Part shown: piece after piece, positions 39,405-48,210 of the stretch | How positions within the stretch are numbered: position 1 is the first letter of the stretch | How the letters are laid out: every line of letters begins with the position of its first letter | Source: Chitinophagaceae bacterium | Lineage (GTDB): Bacteria; Bacteroidota; Bacteroidia; Chitinophagales; Chitinophagaceae | NCBI GenBank assembly: GCA_022841365.1 | Contig: JALHRP010000022.1 | Span: forward strand, 1-54,495 | Length of the DNA: 54,495 nt | Direction of reading: 5' to 3' | Made by a program: the position numbers and the translations under genes | Notes under the pieces: model-generated | Told to the model about the DNA's origin: nothing | Database searches by the model: none | Seen by the model: only the letters and a program-made list of their open reading frames with translations

Positions 39405-40259
39405 TTACTTTACCGAAAGGGTGAACGTCTTACTTACTGTTTTGCCACATACTTTGTACGTAAAGGTTACCGTATAAGTTCCGGCCGACTGTGGGAATAA
39501 TATGGCCCCGTTTTTTCCTGCCTTACCAAAACCGTAAGCAGCACCGGCAGGAGTTTCAACTGTACTGGTTAATTCGCCATCGGGACAATCGCAGTCGCTG
39601 ATCTCAGCATCAAAGCGACATGCTTTTCCACTGCTCATATTGGTTAATGTGTTATTGGCAGCATAGCCTGTTGTACCCTGTTCGTAGTTACCACAAGGTG
39701 CTTTGTACGCCCATGTAACCAGAATTTTTATTGAAGGATTACAATCATCGCAGCAATCATCCTTTACTTCAACCGGAATTACAGGAGCCTCCGGTGCTTT
39801 AAAACCAACCATTGCAAAAGGTGGTAAAGGAATTTGAGAAAGCAGATCGGTCATGGTTTGAACGCTGATGTCTCCAACCATTTGAGCTTTCATAATAAAC
39901 GAGATCAAGGAGAAAGTAGCTCCATCAAAATGGAACACATCATACACCGCTTTTTTAATCTGCTGCTCATCAGCTTCCAGTTTTTCAAGAATGGAAAACC
40001 CGAAATATTCAAGTGGTTGTTTACGTCCGTAGATATCAGGTTTGCCGTTGGGAAGGGTATCGAGATAGGCGTAAATACCATTCGTTCTGATTTGATTAAC
40101 CACTAACGCAATTCCCAGTTTAAACTCTGAAACAGATGTGTAAACCGGTTTCATTTGAATAGTCCGTTGATGTTTGAGCTCTTCATTTTTTTTACAGTAG
40201 ATTGAAAAGAACAGAAAGAAAACTCCGGATAATACTGTTTTAAAAAGTAAGTTTTTCAT
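39405..40259 (-). CDS. Lipoprotein-like hypothetical with C-terminal Ig-like domain
   Basis: 284 residues. The N-terminal hydrophobic stretch ends in FFSIYC, a lipobox-like cysteine. The middle (about 95-160) is helical. A cysteine-rich patch follows (DDCCDDCNPSIK, then SDCDCPDG). The last 50 residues (GTYTVTFTYKVCGKTVSKTFTLSVK) look like a beta-sandwich domain. The cysteines could form disulfides or bind metal. Function unknown. Confidence 0.7.
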   Translation of the reverse strand: MKNLLFKTVLSGVFFLFFSIYCKKNEELKHQRTIQMKPVYTSVSEFKLGIALVVNQIRTNGIYAYLDTLPNGKPDIYGRKQPLEYFGFSILEKLEADEQQIKKAVYDVFHFDGATFSLISFIMKAQMVGDISVQTMTDLLSQIPLPPFAMVGFKAPEAPVIPVEVKDDCCDDCNPSIKILVTWAYKAPCGNYEQGTTGYAANNTLTNMSSGKACRFDAEISDCDCPDGELTSTVETPAGAAYGFGKAGKNGAILFPQSAGTYTVTFTYKVCGKTVSKTFTLSVK

Positions 40260-40408
40260 GACGCTTTGTTTTAAAAGATGAAGAAATACCTGTATTTGTA
40301 TATCCCTGCTGCAACAGGGTTGTTACCTTGCAAACCAAATTTTTTTTGAACCGACACAGGCTTATATTCGCAGCCCCCTAAATGAAAAGGGAGAAAAAGA
40401 ACAGCATT

Positions 40409-42646
40409 ATGACAGAATTTTCATCAAAAATTGCAGGCATCTTAAATCTGCGTGTACAGCAGGTAGAAGCAGTTATTCAATTACTCGAAGAAGGATCAAC
40501 CATCCCCTTTATTGCCCGATACAGAAAAGATAAAACAGATAACCTTGATGAAGTAGCGATACAGCAGATACAGGATCAGTCGAAATTTTTAAAAGAATTT
40601 ACCGAACGGAAAACCTTTATTGAAAAAGCCATTACAGAACAGGGAAAGATGACAGAAGTGCTTCAGCAAAAACTAAACAATGCTGTTGCGTTAAATGAAC
40701 TGGAAGATATTTATCTGCCTTATAAACCAAAACGTAAAACCAAAGCACAGACAGCAAGAGAAAATGGTCTGGAACCTTTAGCAATCATTTTACTTGAGCA
40801 AAAAGAAACTGATCTTTCTGAACAGATTGCAACATTCATTAACGAGAAAGTGAAAACGGCTGAGGAAGCTTTGCAGGGTGCAAGAGATATTATTGCTGAA
40901 CAGATTAATGAAGATGCAACTGTAAGAGCCAGACTGCGTAAGTTTTTTGAAGAACGTGCATTGGTAAAAAGCACTGTATTGAAAGACAAAGAAACGGAAG
41001 CAGTAAAATTTAAAGACTACTTCGATTTTAGTGAGCCGGTGTACAAAATACCATCGCACAGGATTCTTGCAGTATTGCGTGGGTTTACAGAAGGCTTTTT
41101 AAAAATGAGTATTGAACCAGAAGAGGAGCTGGCGATTGAATTAATTGAAGGTCAGTTTATCAAAGGTCTTTCCGATTCATCTGCTCATGTAAGAAAAGCC
41201 ATTAAAGATGCTTATAAACGCCTGCTTCAGCCAAGCCTTGAAACAGAGTTCCGTTCTCAATTAAAACAAAAAGGCGATGAAGAAGCGATTACTGTGTTTG
41301 CAGAAAATCTTCGTCAGTTATTGTTGAGCAGCCCGCTTGGAAGCAAACGCATTCTTGCAGTTGATCCGGGTTACCGAACAGGTTGTAAAATTGTTTGTCT
41401 GGATGAGAAAGGCGAATTACAAACTACCGACCTGATTTATATTCATGAGCCGGGTAAATTATATACAGCAGAACAAACCATCCGTCATTTGGTGAATGCT
41501 TTTCAAACACAGGTGATTGCTATAGGTGATGGAACTGCAGGAAGAGAAACCGAACAGTTTATTAAAAAACTAAACCTTGGGTTATCTATATTTCTGGTGA
41601 ATGAAGATGGAGCATCAGTATACAGTGCCAGCGAAGCAGCAAGGGAAGAATTTCCTGATAAAGATATTACCGTTCGTGGTGCAGTAAGTATTGGAAGAAG
41701 GTTGATGGATCCATTGGCCGAGCTGGTGAAGATTGATCCAAAAAGTATTGGTGTTGGTCAGTACCAGCACGATGTAAATCAAATGCGGTTAAAAGAACGG
41801 CTGGATCAAACGGTGGTAAGCTGCGTAAACCAGGTTGGCGTTAATTTAAATACAGCCAGTAAACATTTACTTGCATACGTGAGCGGCATCAACACAGGTA
41901 TTGCAGAAAATATCATCAAATACAGAAATGAAATTGGCCGTTTCAGTAACCGCAAGCAACTTTTAAAGGTGCCAAGACTGGGTGAAAAAGCATTTGAACA
42001 ATGTGCAGGCTTCTTACGTATTCCCGATGGTGAAAATGCATTGGATAAAAGTGCTGTGCATCCCGAAGCTTATCCGCTGGTTGAAAAAATGGCAGCCGAT
42101 CTGCAATTGAAACTGGAAGATTTAATCGGACATGAAAACAACATCAAACAAATTGCTGCTAAAAAATATGTAAATGAAGAGTTTGGAGAATTAACCATCA
42201 ATGATATTCTCAAGGAGCTGGTTAAACCCGGTCTTGACCCACGCAGTGAAGTGCAGGCATTTGAATACGCCAATATTTTTAAAATAGAAGATGTGCATGC
42301 TGGTATGATTGTTCCGGGTATGGTAACAAACTTAACACGCTTTGGTGCATTTATAGATATTGGTGTTAAACAGGACGGACTAGTGCATGTGTCTGAAATT
42401 TCACATGAGTATATTACCGACCCTGCTGAAAAATTAAAGCTCAACGATAAAGTAATGGTGAAGGTGGTGGAAGTTGATATTGCAAGAAAGCGAATCGCCT
42501 TATCCATCAAACAAACAATGGAGGCACCTGCAAGAAAATCAAATCAGGGAAACAGATCAGGCGGTCATTTTAAAAAGGAGCAGGACTTAAGTGCATTGAG
42601 TGTTGATGATGCACTCAGCGCATTGAAAAAGAAATTCGGAAAATAA
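40409..42646 (+). CDS. tex: Tex-family RNA-binding transcription accessory protein
   Basis: About 745 residues from MTEFSSKIAGIL. Order: N-terminal Tex region (STIPFIARYRKDKTDNLDEV), YqgF-like nuclease fold (AVDPGYRTGCKIV, about 325), helix-hairpin-helix repeats (INTGIAENIIKYRNEIGRFSNRKQL) and a C-terminal S1 domain (GMVTNLTRFGAFIDIGVKQDGLVHVSEIS). Tex binds nucleic acids and affects transcription in several bacteria. ATG 40409 fits homologs better than the ATG at 40382. Its own terminator follows. Confidence 0.96.
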   Translation: MTEFSSKIAGILNLRVQQVEAVIQLLEEGSTIPFIARYRKDKTDNLDEVAIQQIQDQSKFLKEFTERKTFIEKAITEQGKMTEVLQQKLNNAVALNELEDIYLPYKPKRKTKAQTARENGLEPLAIILLEQKETDLSEQIATFINEKVKTAEEALQGARDIIAEQINEDATVRARLRKFFEERALVKSTVLKDKETEAVKFKDYFDFSEPVYKIPSHRILAVLRGFTEGFLKMSIEPEEELAIELIEGQFIKGLSDSSAHVRKAIKDAYKRLLQPSLETEFRSQLKQKGDEEAITVFAENLRQLLLSSPLGSKRILAVDPGYRTGCKIVCLDEKGELQTTDLIYIHEPGKLYTAEQTIRHLVNAFQTQVIAIGDGTAGRETEQFIKKLNLGLSIFLVNEDGASVYSASEAAREEFPDKDITVRGAVSIGRRLMDPLAELVKIDPKSIGVGQYQHDVNQMRLKERLDQTVVSCVNQVGVNLNTASKHLLAYVSGINTGIAENIIKYRNEIGRFSNRKQLLKVPRLGEKAFEQCAGFLRIPDGENALDKSAVHPEAYPLVEKMAADLQLKLEDLIGHENNIKQIAAKKYVNEEFGELTINDILKELVKPGLDPRSEVQAFEYANIFKIEDVHAGMIVPGMVTNLTRFGAFIDIGVKQDGLVHVSEISHEYITDPAEKLKLNDKVMVKVVEVDIARKRIALSIKQTMEAPARKSNQGNRSGGHFKKEQDLSALSVDDALSALKKKFGK

Positions 42647-42660
42647 AATACGGATCAAGT

Positions 42661-42702
42661 AAAAAGGCGCAGTCAAACAATTTATTTTGACTGCGCCTTT
42701 TT
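42661..42702 (+). terminator. Terminator of tex
   Basis: AAAAAGGCGCAGTCAAA pairs perfectly (17 bp) with TTTGACTGCGCCTTTTT around an 8-base loop. T-run on both strands, so likely bidirectional with the convergent PorT-like gene. Confidence 0.92.
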
Positions 42703-42776
42703 CATTTCGAGCTTTGAATGCCCTGTGAACAATAATATTCTGCTTTAATTCTGCAAGGCATTAACCACTTATGTTT

Positions 42777-43466
42777 TTACAATCTGAAACCAACAGTAAA
42801 GCTCAAAACACGGTGTTTATTTTTATCATCTGCATTACTGTTGGTACCTGATGCCAGCTTGGCAAGACCCAACCCGTAATTCAATGAGAAAACAGCATGC
42901 TCACCTTCAAATCCTACAGTACCGTTAAGACCGTAATCGAAGCGGCGTAAAATTCCAAACCCCGCTCCTTCTTCTTCAGAAGTGGTAGGATCATCATTTG
43001 AAAACTGAATGGATTCATTCCGTGTGTAACCAATACCTAAAAAACGTCCGTCTTCTTTAATTTTTCCACCAACACCCATTGCTACATACGGACCTGCACC
43101 AGCAAAGAATTTAGAACCGCCACCAACAGGTGCTTTAAACACCACGTTTAACGGCACTTCGATATACAACGGATTACTGGTAGCTCTGTGATAGGTTGCA
43201 TCGGTTGTATTACCTGTTTGTGTTTTTGTTCCTTTACCGGTAAATAAAACACCCGGCTGAATTGCTAAAAAAGGTGCAATAGGAATATCACCCTGCAAAC
43301 CAACATGAAAACTTACCAGTGATCTTGCATCATCAATATCTCCGTTTGAATTAATTGATACGTTTGCCAGATTTAATCCACCTTTTATTACAGCAGACGA
43401 TTTCTGTGCATACATGCTCCCGCTTACCAGCATGAGCATTAAAAAATAACTGAGCTTACGTTTCAT
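42777..43466 (-). CDS. PorT-family outer-membrane beta-barrel protein
   Basis: About 229 residues from MKRKLSYFLMLMLVSGSMYAQ. The barrel pattern begins GGLNLANVSIN, FHVGLQGDIPIAPFLAIQPGVLFTGKG and YIEVPLNVVFKAPVGGGSKFFAGAGPYVAMGVGGKI, and ends SFTVGFRL. This is the PorT/OmpW-like barrel type of Bacteroidota. Function is unassigned. It shares the tex terminator. Confidence 0.85.
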   Translation of the reverse strand: MKRKLSYFLMLMLVSGSMYAQKSSAVIKGGLNLANVSINSNGDIDDARSLVSFHVGLQGDIPIAPFLAIQPGVLFTGKGTKTQTGNTTDATYHRATSNPLYIEVPLNVVFKAPVGGGSKFFAGAGPYVAMGVGGKIKEDGRFLGIGYTRNESIQFSNDDPTTSEEEGAGFGILRRFDYGLNGTVGFEGEHAVFSLNYGLGLAKLASGTNSNADDKNKHRVLSFTVGFRL

Positions 43467-43599
43467 AAAATTTATTTTTTGTTCCATTGCCAAACACCAT
43501 GCCAATTTGATATGATGCCGTTTATACAGTGCACAGATACAATCATGTAACGATGCGCTGCTTTAAGAATGCAAAAAAATAATAACAGAACATACAAAT

Positions 43600-43618
43600 T
43601 GTATCACAAAGTGATACA
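43600..43618. promoter_or_regulatory. Inverted repeat TGTATCAC-AAA-GTGATACA, possible operator
   Basis: A perfect 8-bp inverted repeat in the 249-bp gap between the PorT-like gene (minus) and the GT-C gene (plus), about 115 bp from the latter. It can extend with mismatches to CAAA...TTTG. It could be a regulator site or a weak hairpin. Nothing else was seen in the gap except TATTTTTG at 43680-43687, a possible -7 box for the plus-strand gene. Confidence 0.35.
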
Positions 43619-43715
43619 GTTTTGCAGAAGAGTTTCGTATTTGTATACAGAGAAAAATAAACAGCCTGATAAATACCCTTATTTTTGAAAACTACCGGTA
43701 TAACTAATTTACACC

Positions 43716-45332
43716 ATGGAAAAAAAAACGTATTACATCGCTTTGTCTGCTCTCGGATGTTTTCTTTTTTTCTATGTCTTAAAAAGAGCCGCATTATTGT
43801 CACTGACGCATGACGAAAGTGCAACCACCGATCTGGTTTCCGTTTCGTTGAATGACATCATGTTTGCACGCAATCAATTTCAAACTGCAAACAATCATAT
43901 TCTGCATTCTATTTTTATGAAATGGAGTGTACTGCTTTTTGGGTGGAAAGAATGGAGCATCCGTTTGCCCAATGTGTTGTTTTTTATCCTCTACTTTTCA
44001 GCTTCAGCCTGGTTTGCTGCAAGGCTCACCTCTACAGGGTTATACCGGCTCCTGATTATTTGTATCTTATGTTCCGCCCCCTACCTGCTTGATTTCTTTT
44101 CGCTGGCAAGAGGCTATGGTATGGCCAATGCATTAAGCTTAGGTGCAATGGTTTCAATGCTTGTTTATTTTCAGGATGGGCAAAAAAAATATATCGCCAT
44201 TAGTTTTTTGTTTGCAGCATTTGCCGTTTACGCCAACTTCACGTGGTTAAATGTATACCTCGGTTTATGGGCGCTGCTGAATACGGGTTATGTATTATTC
44301 AACTACACAGCTAAACAGAAAGCATGGTTCAAAAAATTACTGTTGCTGAATGTTTATCCGCTGTTCATTCTTATCCTGCTTGCAGTGCTGATTTATAAAC
44401 CGGTTACTTATTTGCGGCAACAGGATGAATTTAAATGGGGCACATCAGAATGGTTCGCTTCTTTAAAACAATTTGCAACAGATCTTCTGTACGGTCGTCC
44501 GCTTCCATTTGCAAGCCCTGAGCTGTCTGTAAAACTTTTTTCTTATGCTTTGCTGTTTGCAGTTACGGTTACGTTCATCATTTGTGTAAGACATCTGAAA
44601 CGTTCTGCAACCTTTGCTTTTCAGTCTTTCCATGCAAAAGCTACGTTGCTGAGTCTTTTACTGCTTTGCATTATTGCAGTTTCAACTGTTGCACAACGCC
44701 ATCTGCTGAACACACAATATATTGATGGAAGAAAAGCAACACTTTATATTCCCGTGTTACTATGCTTGAGTGCTGCCGGCTGTATATGGCTGAAGGAAAA
44801 GTATCAACAGGCAGGAACCATGCTTTTGAGCTTTATATCTGCAATATGCATATTGCAGTTCATCCTGTCGTTTAATTTTAAAAGTTGCAGAGAATGGTGG
44901 TACGATGCAAACAGTAAACAAGCTTATGCATTCATTTGTGCAGATACAGCATCTTCAAAAAAAACAGCCGTCAACTGGTTGTTCATTCATTCCTTTTCGG
45001 TGTATAATCAACATTTTTATAAAAACTGCTTACCGTCCATTACCAGAACAGATGCAGCGCCGGATCAGTTAAAGGAAATTGATTACTATTACATTATTGG
45101 AGATGAAATCAAAAACATCCACCCTGTGTACAAACCGGTGAAGCGTTTTTTCTGGGATCGTTTTGTTTTGAAGAAAGATGAGGCAGCCTATCAGGCTGCT
45201 GTTACAGAATATCTCAAACAGCAAAAAACGCTTCCTGCAATAACAGATGAAGCGTTGTACCGTATTGCAGATTCTGCATTGATTCAACAACGAAAAGAAA
45301 TCAACTGGTCTGCTCTTTATTTCAGCAATTGA
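43716..45332 (+). CDS. Multi-pass membrane protein, GT-C glycosyltransferase-like
   Basis: 538 residues with about 11-13 hydrophobic helices. The first periplasmic loop holds SLTHDESATTD, an acidic motif of the type used by GT-C enzymes (ArnT, PMT and relatives), and a long C-terminal soluble part follows (about 395-538). Such enzymes move sugars from polyprenyl phosphates to lipids or proteins. The acceptor is unknown, and no other glycan gene is adjacent. It ends three bases before the convergent neighbour's stop. Confidence 0.72.
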   Translation: MEKKTYYIALSALGCFLFFYVLKRAALLSLTHDESATTDLVSVSLNDIMFARNQFQTANNHILHSIFMKWSVLLFGWKEWSIRLPNVLFFILYFSASAWFAARLTSTGLYRLLIICILCSAPYLLDFFSLARGYGMANALSLGAMVSMLVYFQDGQKKYIAISFLFAAFAVYANFTWLNVYLGLWALLNTGYVLFNYTAKQKAWFKKLLLLNVYPLFILILLAVLIYKPVTYLRQQDEFKWGTSEWFASLKQFATDLLYGRPLPFASPELSVKLFSYALLFAVTVTFIICVRHLKRSATFAFQSFHAKATLLSLLLLCIIAVSTVAQRHLLNTQYIDGRKATLYIPVLLCLSAAGCIWLKEKYQQAGTMLLSFISAICILQFILSFNFKSCREWWYDANSKQAYAFICADTASSKKTAVNWLFIHSFSVYNQHFYKNCLPSITRTDAAPDQLKEIDYYYIIGDEIKNIHPVYKPVKRFFWDRFVLKKDEAAYQAAVTEYLKQQKTLPAITDEALYRIADSALIQQRKEINWSALYFSN

Positions 45333-45335
45333 TAA

Positions 45336-46493
45336 TTACTCTACCAGTTGATCTACATAAGCAGATACCCAACCAACCTGTCCGTTTTTGATCAGATAAA
45401 ATTGTTTGGCTTCATTCACCGATTTAAACTGGCGCATAATACGCAGCAGTAATGCTGTGCCCGCCATGAGAGAGCGTTGATCAAAAACACCATGAACCCT
45501 CTTTATTTCTTTTGTGATCACTTCTTTATCCCAGTTACCATTGCCCATTTTTGTAATGAGGTATGTGTCAGAGAGCGAAGAAAAATTTTCGCTGAGTCGT
45601 TTTGAAAAACGTTCTACTTCTTCGTAGGTAACAGGAACCACTGCATTGGTATTTAATTCCGGATAAATTAATGTAGCCACAGCCCATGCAATTCCTCCGC
45701 TGAAAGCAACATGATCACTCACCGGATAACTGCCGCTTGAATTGACGGCGTAAATAATTTCATTGGTTTCGGCTGCAACAGCTGTGCGGATCAACTGGCG
45801 GTTAAAATTTGCCTGCGACTTATCATCACCACACATTTTTTCTGCAGCATTGGCTGTACTTTTTGTACCCCATGATAATTGAAAGAGATAAAAATCACTG
45901 TCGGTACCAAAAGGGAAAAAACCGCCTTTGGTATTGCCACTGCCAATATCAATCAAAAACGTATTATACCTCCTTGACTGCGGTACAATTCCTAAATGCG
46001 AAAGCTTTGCTTCCTGCAACACATCCACCACTTCAACCTTTCTTTCCGGTTCGTTCACTTTTAAACGAAAGGTTTGTATAAATTTTTCTACCCAGTCTTT
46101 TTTATTTTCTTTTTCTGACTGTATTTTAACCCCGCTGCTGATCACTGTAAAAATCCGTTTGGATGGAATTTTATAATTGCCCAATGCCGCTCCAAACATT
46201 CCTGCAAGCCCGCTAACAGTAGCATCAAAAGTGGGTTGTGTAAAAGAAATAAAATCGGTGTTAACGGATGTATCCTTTAAAATTGTAAATGTATTGCCTG
46301 TTACTGCATTCTTTTTCATTTCAAGAATACTCATCTTCACTCCTTTTGATCCTACCTCAATACCGGCATAAATATTCGGTGAGCTGTATTTGGGTTTGCT
46401 GCTTGTTTGTGCAGATGCATAAACCGAAAGAAAAAGAGTGCAGATAAAAAAAACGTGGAATGGGCGTATCACTTGATGGTGCATAGTATACAT
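45336..46493 (-). CDS. Exported actin-fold (Ppx/GppA-like) ATPase-type protein
   Basis: 385 residues. A signal-peptide-like segment (VFFICTLFLSVYASAQ) is followed by an actin/Hsp70-type fold: phosphate 1 in YAGIEVGSKGVKMSILEM, phosphate 2 in FLIDIGSGNTKGGFFP and adenosine-side VAFSGGIAWAVATL. The order matches exopolyphosphatase/GppA-like proteins. ATP is not normally found outside the inner membrane, so if it is exported the ligand may be polyphosphate or another phosphate compound. The signal peptide is clear by eye but unproven. Confidence 0.72.
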   Translation of the reverse strand: MYTMHHQVIRPFHVFFICTLFLSVYASAQTSSKPKYSSPNIYAGIEVGSKGVKMSILEMKKNAVTGNTFTILKDTSVNTDFISFTQPTFDATVSGLAGMFGAALGNYKIPSKRIFTVISSGVKIQSEKENKKDWVEKFIQTFRLKVNEPERKVEVVDVLQEAKLSHLGIVPQSRRYNTFLIDIGSGNTKGGFFPFGTDSDFYLFQLSWGTKSTANAAEKMCGDDKSQANFNRQLIRTAVAAETNEIIYAVNSSGSYPVSDHVAFSGGIAWAVATLIYPELNTNAVVPVTYEEVERFSKRLSENFSSLSDTYLITKMGNGNWDKEVITKEIKRVHGVFDQRSLMAGTALLLRIMRQFKSVNEAKQFYLIKNGQVGWVSAYVDQLVE

Positions 46494-46603
46494 TTAAGCT
46501 TCGTGTAAAAGTAACACAATCAACCCCCATCTGCATGTATACCTGAATGGCTGTGAGGAACTGTGAAAAAAATGTGACTAAGTAGAAAGCGGTATTGCCG
46601 TTC

Positions 46604-47473
46604 TCAGTTTAATTGAACATCGGCTTTACCAATACGCAAACCGTTGTGGTATATCTGTATGCTGTATGCACCGGGATCATATGCCGGCAATTTAACCTGC
46701 AGGTTGAGTCTCTTTGACTCTCCTTTTGTATAACTGAACTGCTGTTTTCTTGTGTACGGCATGCGGCCGTTTTTTGATTGAAATAAACCGGCCTCCCATT
46801 GATCGTCCTGTACTACATTGCCTCCGGGATCTGTAAGCACCATAAAAACTTCAGCTTCGGGAACCGAAACGCTGCTGTTTTGTAAGGAACAGGAAATACT
46901 GAAATAATCGGCTGCAGTAGCTTTGCCTGTTACCTGCTCTTTACCCTGCATGGCTTTGAAACTGATATTGAGTGCTGTTAAATATGAGGGCGTTGCTTCC
47001 GGTTTTTCGCCACTGCTTGTTTTTATTTGCTGCTGCGGGTTTGTTTGAACGCTTTCATTCGAATTATTAACGAAGCTCACTTTGGTTTCGTTGCCGTTTT
47101 TTGAAGCAACACTCATTTTTTGTTGCAGCAAACGTATCTTCTCTTCTGCTCTCCGCAGATCTTCTCTGGTAATATTGTTGATGTTGAGAATTCCGGTAAT
47201 CTCATTCCGCAAACTGTCTATCTCAGTTAACTTACCTGTTAAAGCTGTATATAATGAATCCTTACCGGTTCTTGTTGAGTCCAATGCAGATAAAGTACGC
47301 ACATAATTCAGTCGCAGCGAATCATTGATGATGGTCTGGTTTTGTGTTGTATCTTTTTTTATCACAATAGCCTGAACAGCCGCATATTTATTCTTATCAT
47401 ACAAATGATACACCCATGTGCCTACCAGACAGAGTGAAACGACTAACAGCAAAATGGTACGTGTATCCTTCAT
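46604..47473 (-). CDS. Membrane-anchored coiled-coil protein
   Basis: 289 residues: an N-terminal transmembrane helix (ILLLVVSLCLVGTWVYHLY), a coiled-coil of about 60 residues (LTEIDSLRNEITGIL, REDLRRAEEKIRLLQQ), a polar linker rich in N, Q and S, and a C-terminal beta domain of about 120 residues (LTALNISFKAMQGKEQV to AYSIQIYHNGLRIGKADVQLN). Function unknown. It is in tandem with the actin-fold gene, 110 bp apart, and may share its expression. Confidence 0.7.
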   Translation of the reverse strand: MKDTRTILLLVVSLCLVGTWVYHLYDKNKYAAVQAIVIKKDTTQNQTIINDSLRLNYVRTLSALDSTRTGKDSLYTALTGKLTEIDSLRNEITGILNINNITREDLRRAEEKIRLLQQKMSVASKNGNETKVSFVNNSNESVQTNPQQQIKTSSGEKPEATPSYLTALNISFKAMQGKEQVTGKATAADYFSISCSLQNSSVSVPEAEVFMVLTDPGGNVVQDDQWEAGLFQSKNGRMPYTRKQQFSYTKGESKRLNLQVKLPAYDPGAYSIQIYHNGLRIGKADVQLN

Positions 47474-47548
47474 TCTGCGTGCAAACTACTTATTTAAAAG
47501 GCTGTGTGTTTTTATTTTGCAGCAATGTGGAAAAGCTGTGAAATGAAA

Positions 47549-47574
47549 ATCCCTTCCGCAAGTGCGGAAGGGAT
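47549..47574 (-). terminator. Terminator of the DUF2911 gene
   Basis: ATCCCTTCCGC-ACTT-GCGGAAGGGAT is an 11-bp perfect stem followed on the minus strand by TTTCATTTC. It is about 25 bp past the DUF2911 stop. The weak T-run lowers confidence. Confidence 0.75.
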
Positions 47575-47598
47575 GGTATACATTGATGGGTTTGTAAC

Positions 47599-48105
47599 TT
47601 ACTGACTAACGGTAAAGATCACTTCTAATTTTTCCCAGAGCAAAGACACACTGCCATCGTTATGGCCTTCAATTTTCATTACTTCTGTAAAGGCATTGGC
47701 CAAACCCGGACGTACAGATACTCTCAACGCATCATCTGCTTCCTTATATCCAAATGAGCCCCACTGCTTTGCTGTTTTGTTGAAAATGATTACCCACTCA
47801 TCTTTACCCGGAATGGTGAACAACGCATACTTCCCTTTTGGTAAAAGCTGTCCTTCAATTTTTACATCCTGATCCGTTTCAAACGTAGTGGCTTCATTGG
47901 CACCTGTACGCCATACCTGTCCGTAAGGAACCAGTTTACCCCAAATCTCTCTTCCTTTTACTGAAGGAGCGTTGTAGTTAATTTTAATGGTAGCATTGCC
48001 TGCCTTAAATTCTGCAGAAGCCGCCGGACTTGGTTTTGCGTTTTGTGCACAAGCTGTGATAGTCAAAAGTGCAAATACAGGTAAGAAAGAGAATAATCGT
48101 TTCAT
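47599..48105 (-). CDS. DUF2911 family exported protein
   Basis: 168 residues. Signal peptide (FLPVFALLTITACAQ, with a lipobox-like TAC) and then the whole DUF2911 pattern: KINYNAPSVKGREIWGKLVPYGQVWRTGANEATTFETDQDVKIEGQLLPKGKYALFTIPGKDEW and IIFNK. It is a common Bacteroidota envelope protein of unknown function. It is downstream of the BNR-repeat gene, 105 bp apart. Confidence 0.9.
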   Translation of the reverse strand: MKRLFSFLPVFALLTITACAQNAKPSPAASAEFKAGNATIKINYNAPSVKGREIWGKLVPYGQVWRTGANEATTFETDQDVKIEGQLLPKGKYALFTIPGKDEWVIIFNKTAKQWGSFGYKEADDALRVSVRPGLANAFTEVMKIEGHNDGSVSLLWEKLEVIFTVSQ

Positions 48106-48210
48106 AATTTTTATTTTTACTGATATTAATTTCTATTCTAAGTCGGATTCACTGATCCATCCGCTGCATCAGTCATCAACTTTATCTGTACAAAGTACAT
48201 AAAACATGGG

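Noticed and set aside
43543-43824. A 93-codon minus-strand frame upstream of the GT-C gene
   Set aside because: It overlaps the start of the GT-C gene and the palindromic site, with poor protein character.
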